From positions 1,782,501-1,846,500 of the forward strand of contig JAYKKM010000378.1 in assembly GCA_035772405.1 (NCBI GenBank): 64,000 nucleotides of DNA, given 5' to 3'. Origin of the DNA: Chrysogorgia sp. JL179-B06 (lineage: Eukaryota > Cnidaria > Anthozoa > Scleralcyonacea > Chrysogorgiidae). This document shows positions 36,561-47,215 of this stretch, in pieces. Each line of letters opens with the position of its first letter. Position 1 is the first letter of the stretch. The position numbers and the translations under genes were made by a program. The notes under the pieces were generated by a model that saw nothing but the letters and a program-made list of their open reading frames with translations, did no database searches and had not been told where the DNA came from.

Positions 36561-37394
36561 TGGACAAAACTTTGTTGGAAAACCTCCTCAATCATGAACT
36601 AAATCAGATAGATCCCTCGAATATCGGGATTTCTATATAAAGCCCTCGCACGCTGCGCGTCCTCGGCGCTTTATATAGCATAAAACCCTCCTTCTCGGGA
36701 TCTAACTCTTACTTCGATGTGTCTTTCTTCGTATCAGATTTATTCAGTGGCGCATGATGGTAATTTGCAATTATCGTAAAACATCTGAACTGACGAAAGA
36801 CATCTCGTCCGAAACCTCGTCTATGGAAATTCGTAAGTACTCTTACCATTTCCCGATGGGCCCCAATGTCTTATGGGAGCAATATAATTATCGCAATATT
36901 TTTTCTACGCCACATTCACGCGAATTTTAATCGCGGGAATGCCCAAAATTGCAATCTGTCTTTTTAGTAAGACCCCGCTAAAAATAGATAACCTTGCTTT
37001 TGACGCAAATATTTTGGAGTGTGAAGTTTGTAAATAACTATAGATCAAAACCAATGCCCGATATTTTGAATTTTAGGCTACTTGCCACATAGAAAGACAT
37101 AAAACCAGAATTAGTCTTGAGATAAAATTGATTTCAACGAAATTATTATTTTTAAATTTGCCCTTGTAATTCAGTATTGCCCGCGGGCCCTTATTTTAGA
37201 GCTACGCCCCCTGAGACTCTTACTTAAGTATTTTTCGACATCATTTGATGTTCTCTTATTTCTCTTTTTCATATTATATTCAGTTCTTTTGTGAACTTAT
37301 TAGCTTCATATTTATTCTTATTATATATAAATGTATATTTATTGCATTATCGACAATATTTCTTATCTGTCCAAGGGATCACTAATAAATAATA
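36561..37394. other. Intergenic; cGLR 3' untranslated region at the right end
   Basis: A small palindrome lies around 36620-36705 (TTCTATATAAAGC / GCTTTATATAGCATAA). The right end is the presumed 3' UTR of the cGAS-like gene, with AATAAA on the minus strand at 37343-37338. Confidence 0.4.
37338..37343 (-). promoter_or_regulatory. Polyadenylation signal of the cGAS-like gene
   Basis: AATAAA on the minus strand, 52 bases past the stop codon at 37395-37397. Confidence 0.55.
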
Positions 37395-37576
37395 TCAGTC
37401 TAGACTGATGAACATTTCTGACTGTTTTTCTTCATGCACTTTTTGAAAATGTGAAATGATATTCTTGACAAACTCATGATCATCTTGCACGACATCACTG
37501 ACGTTTCTAACCAACACGTCCAAGTTATCATCTGTTAAATCATCTTGAACCACTGTTTTGTCATTTTGTTCCTTTT
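37395..37576 (-). CDS. Last coding exon of the cGAS-like gene
   Basis: The acceptor ATTACCTATTTCAG is followed by 59 whole codons and TGA. The residues 'QNDKTVVQDDLTDDNLDVLV' and 'DDHEFVKNIISHFQKVHEEK' form an acidic, amphipathic-looking tail with no family assignment. The phase (two bases first) exactly complements the donor at 44392. It is too short to stand out by length, and the polyadenylation signal follows closely. Confidence 0.7.
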
Positions 37577-40500
37577 CTGAAATAGGTAATAAAAAATAGT
37601 GGGTGTTATTTCGACAGATATGAGCAAGGCCTTCGACTCGTTATACCCTCCGCTATTAATCGTTAGGAAAATAAAGGCTTATAATTTTTCGGAGAATTAT
37701 AGCTTTATTTTTAATTCGGAATAGCATGAATCGGTCAATAACCACACATGGAAAACCCTAGATAGGAGATGTTCTCAAGGATCAACGTTTGGCCCTTTGC
37801 TATGGGATATTTTCCAAAACGATCTAATTTATGCCATAACTAACTCTGAAATATTCATGCATAATTATATCAGACGTCAAAACAATAGTTACAAATTCAA
37901 GTCTGTGGTGTCTTGGGTTTGCTTGAAGAACGAATATCTCTTGAGTATCGGGACACTCTTAATCGAAGAACTAAGCCGCTCGGCGCTCGAAGTTCAATGA
38001 ATTCGACGAGCAAAGATGAATTTAGAGGCGAATGTTGTCAATTTCCATGGTAAGAAAGCATATTCAGTTCGCCGTTAAGCTCTTACGTCATGTACCGGAC
38101 ACAGAAATTTAGCACTGTGTAGAACAGTCTCGTTCTTTAAAAAATCTCGTTTATTTTTGTCTTGGAATTGTCCAATTCATGAATTAAACCTATCCTAGAA
38201 AAATAAACGGGATTTTTTAAAGAGGAGGCAGTTCTATACAGTGCTAACTAACATTTTACTCATGCAAATTTCTGTGTCCGGTGTGGCGGTCTGAGATTGT
38301 CACCGTGCTGAGATTGTATATTCACTCTTGTACACGAAGTAAGAGCCGCCGTTTATAGCCAGTTTCTTACATATATTTTAACAGTCGTAGAGTTAGCGCA
38401 GTTTTCTTTCGTTTAAATGATCCCAGTGTTGATCAAGACAGGCCGAAGTAGAGTCTATTTCAAAGAGATTTGATTAATTCAAATATGTGGTGTCTTGGAT
38501 TCGCTTAGAACGAAGATCTCTTTAGTATCGGGACACAAAGCCGCTCGTCGCTCGAAGTTCGATGAATTCGACGAGCAAAGATAATGTCGAGACACATGTT
38601 GTAGTAAGAAAGCCTATTCAGTTCGTCGTTTATATCCAGTTTCTTACATATATCTTAACAGTCGTTGATTTGCGCAGTTTTCTATCGTTTAAATGATCCC
38701 AGTGTGTTGAGACTTGAGACAGGCCGAAGTGGAGTCTATTTCAAAGAGATTCGATTAACGATTAACGTTCGGAAAACAGCGAAGATCGCCGAACCGAGGC
38801 CGATTTGGTCACGATATTTGAACTTTATGCGTTACGATTTCGTTCGGAACGCGTTCTGAACTCGTTCGAAATCTAACGTGGCTCCGAAGTGACGTAGACT
38901 GACGACAAGGTAGAATTATACAATTAAACGAAACTTACCTGTAAGTTGAAGTTTGATTGTAAATCTGGCTTGTCATCAGTCTGGAACGAAGGAGTCACAT
39001 GCCCAGGCCCTCCCTCCCTTCTCCTTCGTTCCTTTTTTCATGTGCCACTTACGTTGAATACTGACTTGCTATGCGCATGCGCATCTCATTCGGACTGATG
39101 ACAAGTCAGAATTACAATCAAACTTCAACTTACAGATTAAGATTCGTTTAATTTTATAATTCTATTGGATAACTTTGCAGATATACACGACCTTTAGATT
39201 TCCCACAATGTTGTTTGTCTACTTTGACGTCATCATGTACCTTATTAGCATAACACATACAACTGGATTCCTCGAGAACGAAAATAGATATCGAAAAACT
39301 GTCAACGCCATTCTTCATCTTTTTAAGTGTCCTTTGACACAAAGCTTTATCATTTTCGGGATTAGTGTCACTTTAAGCAAGTGCCCCTTTAATGTTTAAA
39401 GTTAAAAATAATCTCGTACACTGTTAATTCAAAAGAGTCGTTTTGACCCCAAGGAGTCATTTCAGCACCTTTCCTCGAAGGGTCATTTTGACCCTTCAAG
39501 GAGTGGTTTTGACTCTAAGGGTTGTTTTGACCCCAACATGGGGTCAAAATGACACTTTAGTGGACTCCGTGAACTCTTTCTAGGAGTTATAGGACTCCTG
39601 GAGGAGTCGATGGACTCTTTGTTAGAGTCATAGCACTCTTTGTTGGAGTCACAGCACTCTTTGTTGGAGTCCGAGGACTCTTTGTTAGAGTCTTAGCACT
39701 CTTTGTTGGAGTTATTATGCTCTTTCTTGGAGTCATTGTAGTTTTTCTTGATTTGTGGATAAGTTTAGGTAAAAATTGGTAATTAAATATATAAAATTAT
39801 TCTATTCAAAAATATTTGAATAATTATGAACAATTCTGTATTCTGTTTTAGTAATGCATGAAAAACAACTGAATAGCTGATTTCACTAATATCATAAATG
39901 AAATTGAATGCATCATTGTCTTTATATATGGTTGTCTACACACCAAATCTGTCTAACATTACACCAATCTGGTGTAAAATAATGCTGAAATCCTCAGGCT
40001 CCGCCAAGCTGACAACATTGTTAAAATCTCTCTGAACATGGTATCAAAATGCCGACCGGTACTTTATTCCACATAGCACGTGATCAGAGTGACACGTGAT
40101 GTTATGGCGGAATATTTCGTATTCGTCGCTTCGCGATTTTACATGTTCTGCGTGCGAAGAGAAGCTCGTATCTTTATAACTTTATTTGACGTATGAAACC
40201 TATCTAGAAGCGAGATGAAATACGTATTGATCCACTGGACTTCTACCAACTAGACGACTATCCTTGCTAAAGATTTTGTTCGCGATTATGCTCGTTAATC
40301 CGAGGAAAGAAGCCAGCCATGCAGTTGATCACTGTTGTTTTCACAAAGCAGCTGTTGTCAAACCGCCTAAAGGTGGCTGGAAAGCGTATCTGGGGCGCGT
40401 GATTGCTGCGACTGGTGAGTTGTATATAATTTGTTAATGACTTTGGTGATAATCTACTGCTCTCTTAATGTTTAATAATACTTAAATCTGTGTTTCATAA

Positions 40501-43500
40501 TTGCGAATCACCATTAATTTTGGACGCCATTGACATTATTCGTCGAGTGAGTCGCTGTTGAAACATTTATATTGATCAGCTTTCGTCAATTGCTCTTAAG
40601 ACCTTTGAAAGTTTGCTGAAAAAGGTCTTATGAGCTAGTTTAATAAGCCCCTGAAGGCTGAAGGAAAATGCACCAATATTACTGTACATCAAAGCAATTA
40701 ATCTGATTTAATTTTAAGAGAAACTGGTTGCTGGTTGGCACTTAGTTATGACAATGTTGAAGTTATAGTGAAGGAAAACTTTGAGTGTGAAGATGCAACT
40801 GAGATGGGTTGTGAAAAATATAACTTCAAGGCCTAACAGTTTAGTAGCTGGAATTTAAGCCACAGCTCTTGGGATTATGGAGTCCTATGACAGGAGCTTG
40901 GCAACAAGTTCAGTATTATATGATGGTGGTATTATGCCATTATGAAGTGAATGGATATTTTACTGAGAATATTTGGCATTTACACTACATTAATTGGATG
41001 ACATACAGGTATTAAAGTTATAGTGAAGGAAAATTGTAAGTGTGATATATAAACCGACTGGAACCAGTTAAGGAAAATGCAACAAGACTAGCCTGTGTCA
41101 CACCCCTGACTCGTCTTGGTACGAGTAAGTACGAGTACTTACTAACTAGGCTTCCTTATGGCCCTTCTACACGATACAATTCATCGTATACGATTGTCAT
41201 TCTGGCATACATTGTTGTATACGATTGTCGTACTGGCATATGTAATTGTTTGCACACAACATAATTCTTGTTTCTGATTCGATGGTGAATGTTGACATGC
41301 GTGTACAATTTGATCACATACACCAAGATGACAATCGTATACGACAAATCGTACCGTGTACAGATGGTCCTTTAAGTACTTTAGTCTAATATAGTTATGC
41401 ATTCATGTTTAAAACCATCAGGAGCCACCTTAATTGAGTGTAAATGCCAAATATTCTCAGTAATAAACCCATTCACTTCATTCGTGGCATTTCCACCATG
41501 GAGCTCCCATAGTTCAGTCGGTTAGTGTGCTGGTGTACTGTATATTGCCAGGGTCGCAGGGTTCAATTCCCAGTATTATCTAGTTTGAATTAGTTGAGGA
41601 AATATTGAAATAATATGTATTTCCCCCTGTACCGTAATTTAGAGAGTGAGATTTTACATTATATCTGTCAAGTTTTTGCATGGCATATTGAAGTGATATG
41701 TAGTTTCTTGTGACCGACACAATGTGATATTTGCACATAGAAATCTATTACCGGTACTGTAATTCATGAAGACTTCCAATTTATTGTCAGCCTTATTTGG
41801 AAATATATTCTGTCCCAGTTATCAGTCACAGGGAAAAGCAAGGAAGGCCATCCTGCTCTGGACAATGTGAAGGTCAAACTAATAATTGGTCAGAAATTGG
41901 CTATACGGTAATTAAAAAATTGAAATTGGTTATAGTTACATTACAGCAAAAGATTGATTCACTAAGCAGAATATGCAATCAGATTATAATAAATATTAGT
42001 GCCCACCACAAAACATGGATAAAAGCCAGCATATACAGTAATGTATGAAAAATGTACGAAAGGGATTCTCAATTAATGCTCAGAGTGCCGATAACTTACT
42101 TTAGAACTTTCCTTGGAAAAAATATGTGTTGTTATACATGTGTTTAAATTTTAACAATAAGAGACCTATTATGCCTCTCTCAAAAGTCCCCTCAAGTCTT
42201 TAATAATACCAGGTTTTTGTTGTAATCTAAATTTAGTAACACCAAAGCCATTGGATAATTATCATTCAATGGCATCAAGACAACAAACTTAAACTAGTGG
42301 TCTGTCGCCAATGCTAAGTGGCTATGCTACTATAGGTCTATTTGTGATAGACCACTTATAGTGATTAAGCACCAGTTTTGAAAATCAAAACAATGCAGAA
42401 ACTTTGCAGTTTGTCTTTATTTTCATATTTTAAGTTTGACTGACTAGTTTGTTGATACAAAAACAATTAACTTGTGATGAGCGTTAGACAACTTGGCTTG
42501 CATAGAACACTTGTGCCTTGTTGTCTAATTGTTAAATTGACTGGTACCATACTGTATGTACAGTATATCTGCCTAATTTATCACTATGGTTCTGGATTAT
42601 AGGTCAATGTTATAGGTCAAGTGAGGGGTTGATTCTGCATTCTCATCTCTATTACTTCTCTTTCATTATTTCCTTTCAAATAAAAAAGTAATTAACAAAA
42701 GCAAGTATTTAGAGCTACAGTACTGTACCTCTTCACTTGAATTTTTTAAAAATACCTCTACAAATATCTCTTTTATACCTGTAGGACTATATCCCTCTTA
42801 TTAATATTTTAAAATTTATATATTTATTTATTTTCAGCTCATGTCCTGAAGCACTTCTATAAAGCGACAGAATACACCAATGAGGCAACAATGGCATTAT
42901 GGCACAAACATGGAGAAATGAAAGGCGTGCAATTGGTAGGAAGATAAAGGATGAAAACAGTTAGAACATTTTATTGAAACAAAACATTGATTATATAACT
43001 GAAAATTTCATGTTTTTATAATGTTAATTGAATTTTTAGTGAAAATTGACACTACGTTTAGTTATTTCTTGCAAAACTCTTCCAAAGTCTTTGACACATT
43101 GACTCATGCCTTCATTAGATCTATACATGTAATTCCTCTGATGAATTAGGACAGAGTAACTAGGTCCACAGATTAGCAGGAAATAAACAAATGTAGTGTT
43201 TCAACCGAATATCGTTACTTAGTTTTAAATGGGCTTTTAGTGAAATATGTGTGAGTTCCTAAAACAAGATGTTAATCTGGGCCAGTTGTTTGAATATCCA
43301 TTAATTGGGCATGATAATATCAGGTTTACCTTGATTAGGAACGATAATGTACTATAATGTACTATTGAGAAATATGCTTTAAAAGTAGATTTTAAAACCT
43401 GCCAGTATAGTATGTTGTTGACATATTTAGTTAATAAATTATTGAAAATATTGACATATTTAGTTAATAAACTATTTTACACAATCTCTATTTTTGTTTC

Positions 43501-45755
43501 TGTGTATATGCAATATGCATGTATCATTCAAATTACAGGAATCATTCAAATAACATTGTTAATTTGCACAACTTGTTATAGAGTAGAATTAACTTCATAA
43601 AGGGTACCAATGACTCTTCAAAGGAGTAGAAATGGCCCAAAAAAGGATAAAATTGACTCCTTAAAAGGTGTCGTCTGACCCTACATAAGTGTAGAACTGA
43701 CCAAAAAGAAGAGTCAAAATGACTCCTTCGAAGGTGCCGTCTGACCCTACATAAGAGTAGAAGTGACCCAAAAGAAATGTCAAAATGACTCCTTCAAAGG
43801 TGTCGTCTCCCTACATAAGAGTAAAAATGACCAAAAAGAAGAGTCAAAATGACTCCTTCGAAGGTGCCGTCTGACCCTACATAAGAGTAGAAGTGACCCA
43901 AAAGAAGTGTCAAAATGACTCCTTCAAAGGTGTCGTCTCCCTACATAAGAGTAAAAATGACCCAAAAGAAGAGTTAAAATGACTCCTTCAAAGGTGTCAT
44001 CTGACCCTACATAAGAGTAAAAATGACCCAAAAGAAGAGTTAAAATGACTCCTTTAAAGGTGTCGTCTGACCCTACATAAGAGTAGAAATGACTCCTTCA
44101 AAGGTGTCAAAATGACTCCTTCAAAGGTGTCAAAATGACTCCTTCAAAAGTGTCAAAATGACTCCTTCAAAGGTGTCAAAATGACTCCTTCGAAGGTGTC
44201 AAAATGACTCTTGTAAAGGGTAGAAATGACTCTTTAAAGGAGTAGGCCAAAAAGGAGTCAAAATGACTCCTTCGAGGTGTCGTCCTGGGGTCAAAAAAAT
44301 GACTCCTTCAAAGGGGTCAAAATGACTCTTTTGAATTTACAGTGTATACCTCCATTTATTCAATATATTCAATATATCCCGCTATCTCGTACCTTTTTCA
44401 TTATCGTCAATATCCGGCATCGACAACATAGCGTGTGCAATACTAAGAAACTGTGTTTGCAACTTGTCGAAGATATTTTTATAATGAATTTCTTCCTTCA
44501 CAGCCTTGGTTATCGCAGGTATATCTCTCGCCAGTTCACTAGCTTTATGAGAAATATGTTTCATTTCCTCGGCAAGATTTCCATCATTTTTCAACAGATT
44601 GTACTTTGGTAAAAAGTACATCGGAAGATTTCCTTTCCTTAATGCTTGTGCAAATTCATCGAGCAATGACAGTAAATGGCTGGCAACATTATCTTCGGTC
44701 CATGAATCTTGTGTGTATTTCTCGACATGCCAGAATGCTATCGTTTTCAGGTGATAGCTACAAATAATGTCCTTGATCTTAGGACTCCAACTGCTTTGGT
44801 TGAACTTGATGACGGCTTTGAAAGCACGGATTACTTTGTGCTGTAGTGGTGTGAGATTTCCAACGAGTGTCACCTCTGCTTTCGAAAAAGACAAACGAAA
44901 GTCTCCTTCGGGTGAACTCTTGGGAACAATATGGAAACCTTCTTGACAAATCGTTTGAACTAATGTTTTATCAGGCCAAAGTCTATGACGTTCAAGCCAT
45001 TCTGAGGCAGAGCGTGGCCAGCCGTCACAACCAATGGCCAAAACTATATCGCTGGAAGATATAAGCTTACGACTCATTCCCATATGAATTGACCAGATAT
45101 TTGAATAATCAAAATCGAGATCAATTTGTTCCTTACTTACTTCTAGGGAAGGACCGTCTCCAATATCTTCGCATTTTTCACGGTCTTCAAATGCAAAAAA
45201 ATTTCCCATTTTCTTGTAACTGTAATGAAGTTTTGCTTTTAGCTTACTCGAGGACAGTCGACGTTTTCTTGTATCTTTGGCTGGATCTTCCAAAAAGTCT
45301 TCCCACATTTCCAGTGATTCTTGGTTGGTTATATACGCGTTAATGAACGCTGTGTCTTCTTTTACTGTTGTCAAATTACCACACGCTTGGTCCTCTTCGG
45401 AAAATGAAATGTTATTTAGGATGCACATAAAATCCATATCTGGTAAATTTAAACCCGCACCGCCATGCAAGACTAACCCTTCGCTCCAACTTCCTGTGAG
45501 AAGGACTTCTTTTAATTGAAATGGTGGCTGGTTGTCGAAATATTTCTGCAAAGGTATTTTAACAAAAGTGTCTTCGCATTCTTGAATCACTAAGCCAATT
45601 GTTTTTGTTAGAAAAGTTGGTATGTTTTTATTTGTAATGAACTTCTGGAAATTAATGCTCAACATTTCAGAGACGTGTGTCACTCCTGCTGCAGGTGTCG
45701 CGATAGCTAGCAAAGCTTTTCTAAGATCGCTTTGGCCAAAATAAACTTGAGCCAT
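37395..45755 (-). CDS. cGAS-like receptor (Mab-21 nucleotidyltransferase), two coding exons
   Basis: Exon A (45755-44393, 454 codons plus one base) and exon B (37576-37395) join in phase (AAAG|GTACGA donor, TTTCAG acceptor) to give about 514 residues. Exon A has the nucleotidyltransferase signature 'LLTGSWSEGLVL' (Gly88-Ser89), the metal-binding pair in 'LPDMDFMCIL' (Asp106, Asp108) and a third acid in 'SSSDIVLAIGCDGWPRSASE' (Asp236). The Mab-21 helical half follows: 'WLERHRLWPDKTLVQTICQE', 'GFHIVPKSSPEGDFRLSFSK', 'CSYHLKTIAFWHVEKY'. The complete triad suggests an active enzyme that makes a cyclic or linear nucleotide signal on sensing foreign nucleic acid. Ligand and product cannot be read from sequence. 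Exon B is an acidic, helix-like tail ending 'EEKQSEMFISLD'. An acceptor (TTTTTTAG) just before the ATG implies a non-coding first exon upstream. Confidence 0.85.
37612..37880 (+). pseudogene. LINE RT palm fragment
   Basis: Plus-strand frames give 'TDMSKAFDSLYPPLLIVRKI' (palm A block) and, after changes, 'RRCSQGSTFGPLLWDIFQND' (B block). The FADD block is absent. CR1/L2 type, in the cGAS-like gene intron, opposite strand. Confidence 0.75.
37890..38770. repeat. Diverged direct repeats
   Basis: TCGGGACAC ... AAGCCGCTCGKCGCTCGAAG ... GAATTCGACGAGCAAAGAT occurs at 37920-38014 and 38530-38582. CAGGCCGAAGTRGAGTCTAT plus TTCAAAGAGATT occurs at 38440-38475 and 38720-38755. This is a partial segmental duplication around the MITE at 38096-38283. 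Confidence 0.65.
38096..38283. mobile_element. Palindromic MITE
   Basis: Ends ACCGGACACAGAAATTT and AAATTTCTGTGTCCGGT, with inner arms AAAAAATCTCGTTTATTTTT and complement. 188 bp, no gene. Confidence 0.65.
38905..39168. mobile_element. Foldback element
   Basis: Arms GTAAGTTGAAGTTTGATTGT and their complement, extending through TTGTCATCAGTC, about 80 bp each, enclosing a smaller GGAACGAAGGAG / CTCCTTCGTTCC stem. Confidence 0.65.
40288..42947 (+). CDS. Small two-exon gene within the CACTA element
   Basis: Exon 1 (40288-40414) starts 'MLVNPRKEASHAVDHCCFHK' and ends at donor ACTG|GTGAGT. Exon 2 (42838-42947) follows acceptor TTATTTTCAG and ends in TAA. Phases match (one base plus two). The 78-residue product continues 'GGWKAYLGRVIAATAHVLKH' and 'ATMALWHKHGEMKGVQLV'. 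It is rich in His and Cys near the N-terminus. No family is recognised. It may be the whole protein or the remnant of a longer element gene, since a stop lies 57 bases upstream of the chosen ATG and an earlier exon is possible. The 2.4-kb intron holds SINE copies. Confidence 0.45.
40740..41100 (-). repeat. Two SINE body copies, minus strand
   Basis: TTATAGTGAAGGAAAA with flanking CAACTG/GTTGTGAAAAA sequence at 40758-40850 and again at 41003-41090 matches the body of the SINE family at 35460 and 57543. Both copies are diverged. Confidence 0.6.
41405..41500 (+). repeat. SINE 3' end
   Basis: TGTAAATGCCAAATATTCTC resembles the 3' end of the SINE at 57543 (AAAATGCCAAATATTACTTG). Confidence 0.45.
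41503..41590 (+). repeat. tRNA-derived SINE head
   Basis: CCCATAGTTCAGTCGGTTAG (A box) and GCAGGGTTCAATTCCCAG (B box) are well preserved, but acceptor and anticodon arms do not pair. Treated as a SINE promoter, not a tRNA gene. Confidence 0.6.
43600..44335. repeat. Subterminal tandem array of GACTCC units
   Basis: Units of about 20 bp (TCAAAATGACTCCTTCAAAG) and longer composites with TGACCCTACATAAGAGTA repeat over 700 bp. These are probably transposase-binding repeats of the CACTA element. Confidence 0.85.
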
Positions 45756-45768
45756 ATTATATATTCTT

Positions 45769-46073
45769 TGTCCTAAAAAATACGATGAATTATGGTTAGT
45801 AATGCGTGGCGTAAATCTTTAATATCCATATGGCACCAAATACGATTTTGCTGATATAGATTCTACATGAAATTAATACTGTATATGAATGCGAAAATGT
45901 TTAATGATTTGAGCTTCGCGTTGATCTGCTATATAGGTTTGTTTTTTTGAAATTATAATGACTGTGACATCAACCCAGTCATATCTATCCGAAATGTATA
46001 CAATATTCTGTTGCTAGAGAAATTTGACCTAATTCAAATATGTTTGGTACTCGAACATTATATACTAGAGATC
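45769..46073. other. Intron sequence upstream of the cGAS-like start exon
   Basis: No TATA box or donor is found on the minus strand here, which supports a first exon further upstream. Confidence 0.35.
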
Positions 46074-46630
46074 CAGGGGCGGATCTAGACTGTAGCAACT
46101 GTAGCGTATGCTACAGTCAGATTTTCCAGCAAAATAATATTTTTTGAATTTAATTAAAATTTCAAAAATATAAAACAGTTGTCGATGAGCTCGATCATCA
46201 TTTTCTTAAATCTGCCTACGTTTTTAGCTCGTTTTTCGTGAGTTTCCGTGCAACGAACCGTTCCGCAGATTCGTTTCTGCGCACGAACCCGCAAGTTTTC
46301 CTGCACGAACCCGCAGGTTTTGCCCGCCAGCAAAGGTTTTCTGGTGTGAAATGTTGTAGCATCGCGCACAAGGCGCTCTCGGTCACGTTGCTAGGAGGCG
46401 ATGTGTTCACGATAAAGCTACGACGGCTACAGTTGTGCTAAATTTAGACTGTAGCCGCTACAGTTGACTGTAGCCAACCAATCAAAATGTTGGATTTTGA
46501 TCACGTTTTGCTCCATTTCGCTACACTTCCGCTACAGTTGACTGTAGCCAACATTTTCCGATCGTCAATCTACATTTGGACTATGATGTGATCTAATAAT
46601 AAGATCTTTCGAATTTCGATCTCTATCACC

Positions 46631-46741
46631 ATGGCGTTCAACAACATTTTGGAAGAACTGTTGCGCGTGTCTTGGATGGAAATTACTCTCCAGAGGAGAA
46701 GAAAGTGTTTATCTGTGCAACTTCGCGAAGTTCCCAGTGAG
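46631..46741 (+). CDS. Possible first exon in the hAT element
   Basis: ATG opens 37 codons ('MAFNNILEELLRVSWMEITL', then 'QRRRKCLSVQLREVPSE') ending at a good donor GAG|GTAAGC in phase 0. A tiny candidate exon at 48588-48604 (TTTCAG|AAACG ... TTAAG|GTAAGT) follows. No family recognised. Confidence 0.3.
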
Positions 46742-46904
46742 GTAAGCGTTAGCTCATGAATAATAAACAGTTTGTCATATTGGACTAGTGATATACAGTA
46801 CTTGATATGCTAATGAGTCCGTTATTGTGTTTGTTGTGATGAAATTGGATTAATTTAACTTCTCAGTGAGTCAGTGTCGCTGAGATATCCTTACAGAAAA
46901 AGTC

Positions 46905-47215
46905 TATAGGCGCCTATAGGCAATGTTCGAATTGCCTATAGAAGCCTATAGGCACCTATAGGCGTCTATACACCTCTTTCATAATGGCATCCAAATTAAA
47001 TATTCTTTTATATTCATTTAAATTAGCCTTTCTGACCTCGTTCGTGTGTTGTAATTCCAAAGAATCGTCGCTTTGTAACGAGGCCAGAAAGGCTAATTTG
47101 CATGCATACAAAAGAATATTTAAATTGGCCACCATTATGAAAGCGGTCTATATGCTAATAGGTTTCATCATAGGTCGCCTATAGGAAATGTTCGAATTGC
47201 CTATAGGTTGCGTAT
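46905..47215. repeat. CCTATAGG repeats split by a palindromic MITE
   Basis: CCTATAGG and variants occur about ten times. The phrase ATGTTCGAATTGCCTATAG occurs on both sides (46924 and 47188). Between them, arms TTTCATAATGGCATCCAAAT and ATTGGCCACCATTATGAAA form a 170-bp hairpin (46975-47144). Confidence 0.65.

Larger units (their letters stand above)
39419..44344. mobile_element. CACTA/EnSpm-type element inside the cGAS-like gene intron
   Basis: Ends CACTGTTAATTCAAAAGAGT and ACTCTTTTGAATTTACAGTG are complements (one base longer at left), flanked by TA on both sides. Each end carries arrays of a GACTCC-type unit: AGGAGTC/GAGTC motifs at 39430-39740, and AAAATGACTCCTTCAAAGGT repeated many times at 43600-44335. 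Length is 4.9 kb. There is no transposase, but a small two-exon gene is readable on the plus strand (40288-42947). SINE copies lie at 40740-41580. Confidence 0.75.

Noticed and set aside
41503..41590. tRNA gene
   Set aside because: A and B boxes are good but the acceptor and anticodon stems do not pair; a SINE head fits better.
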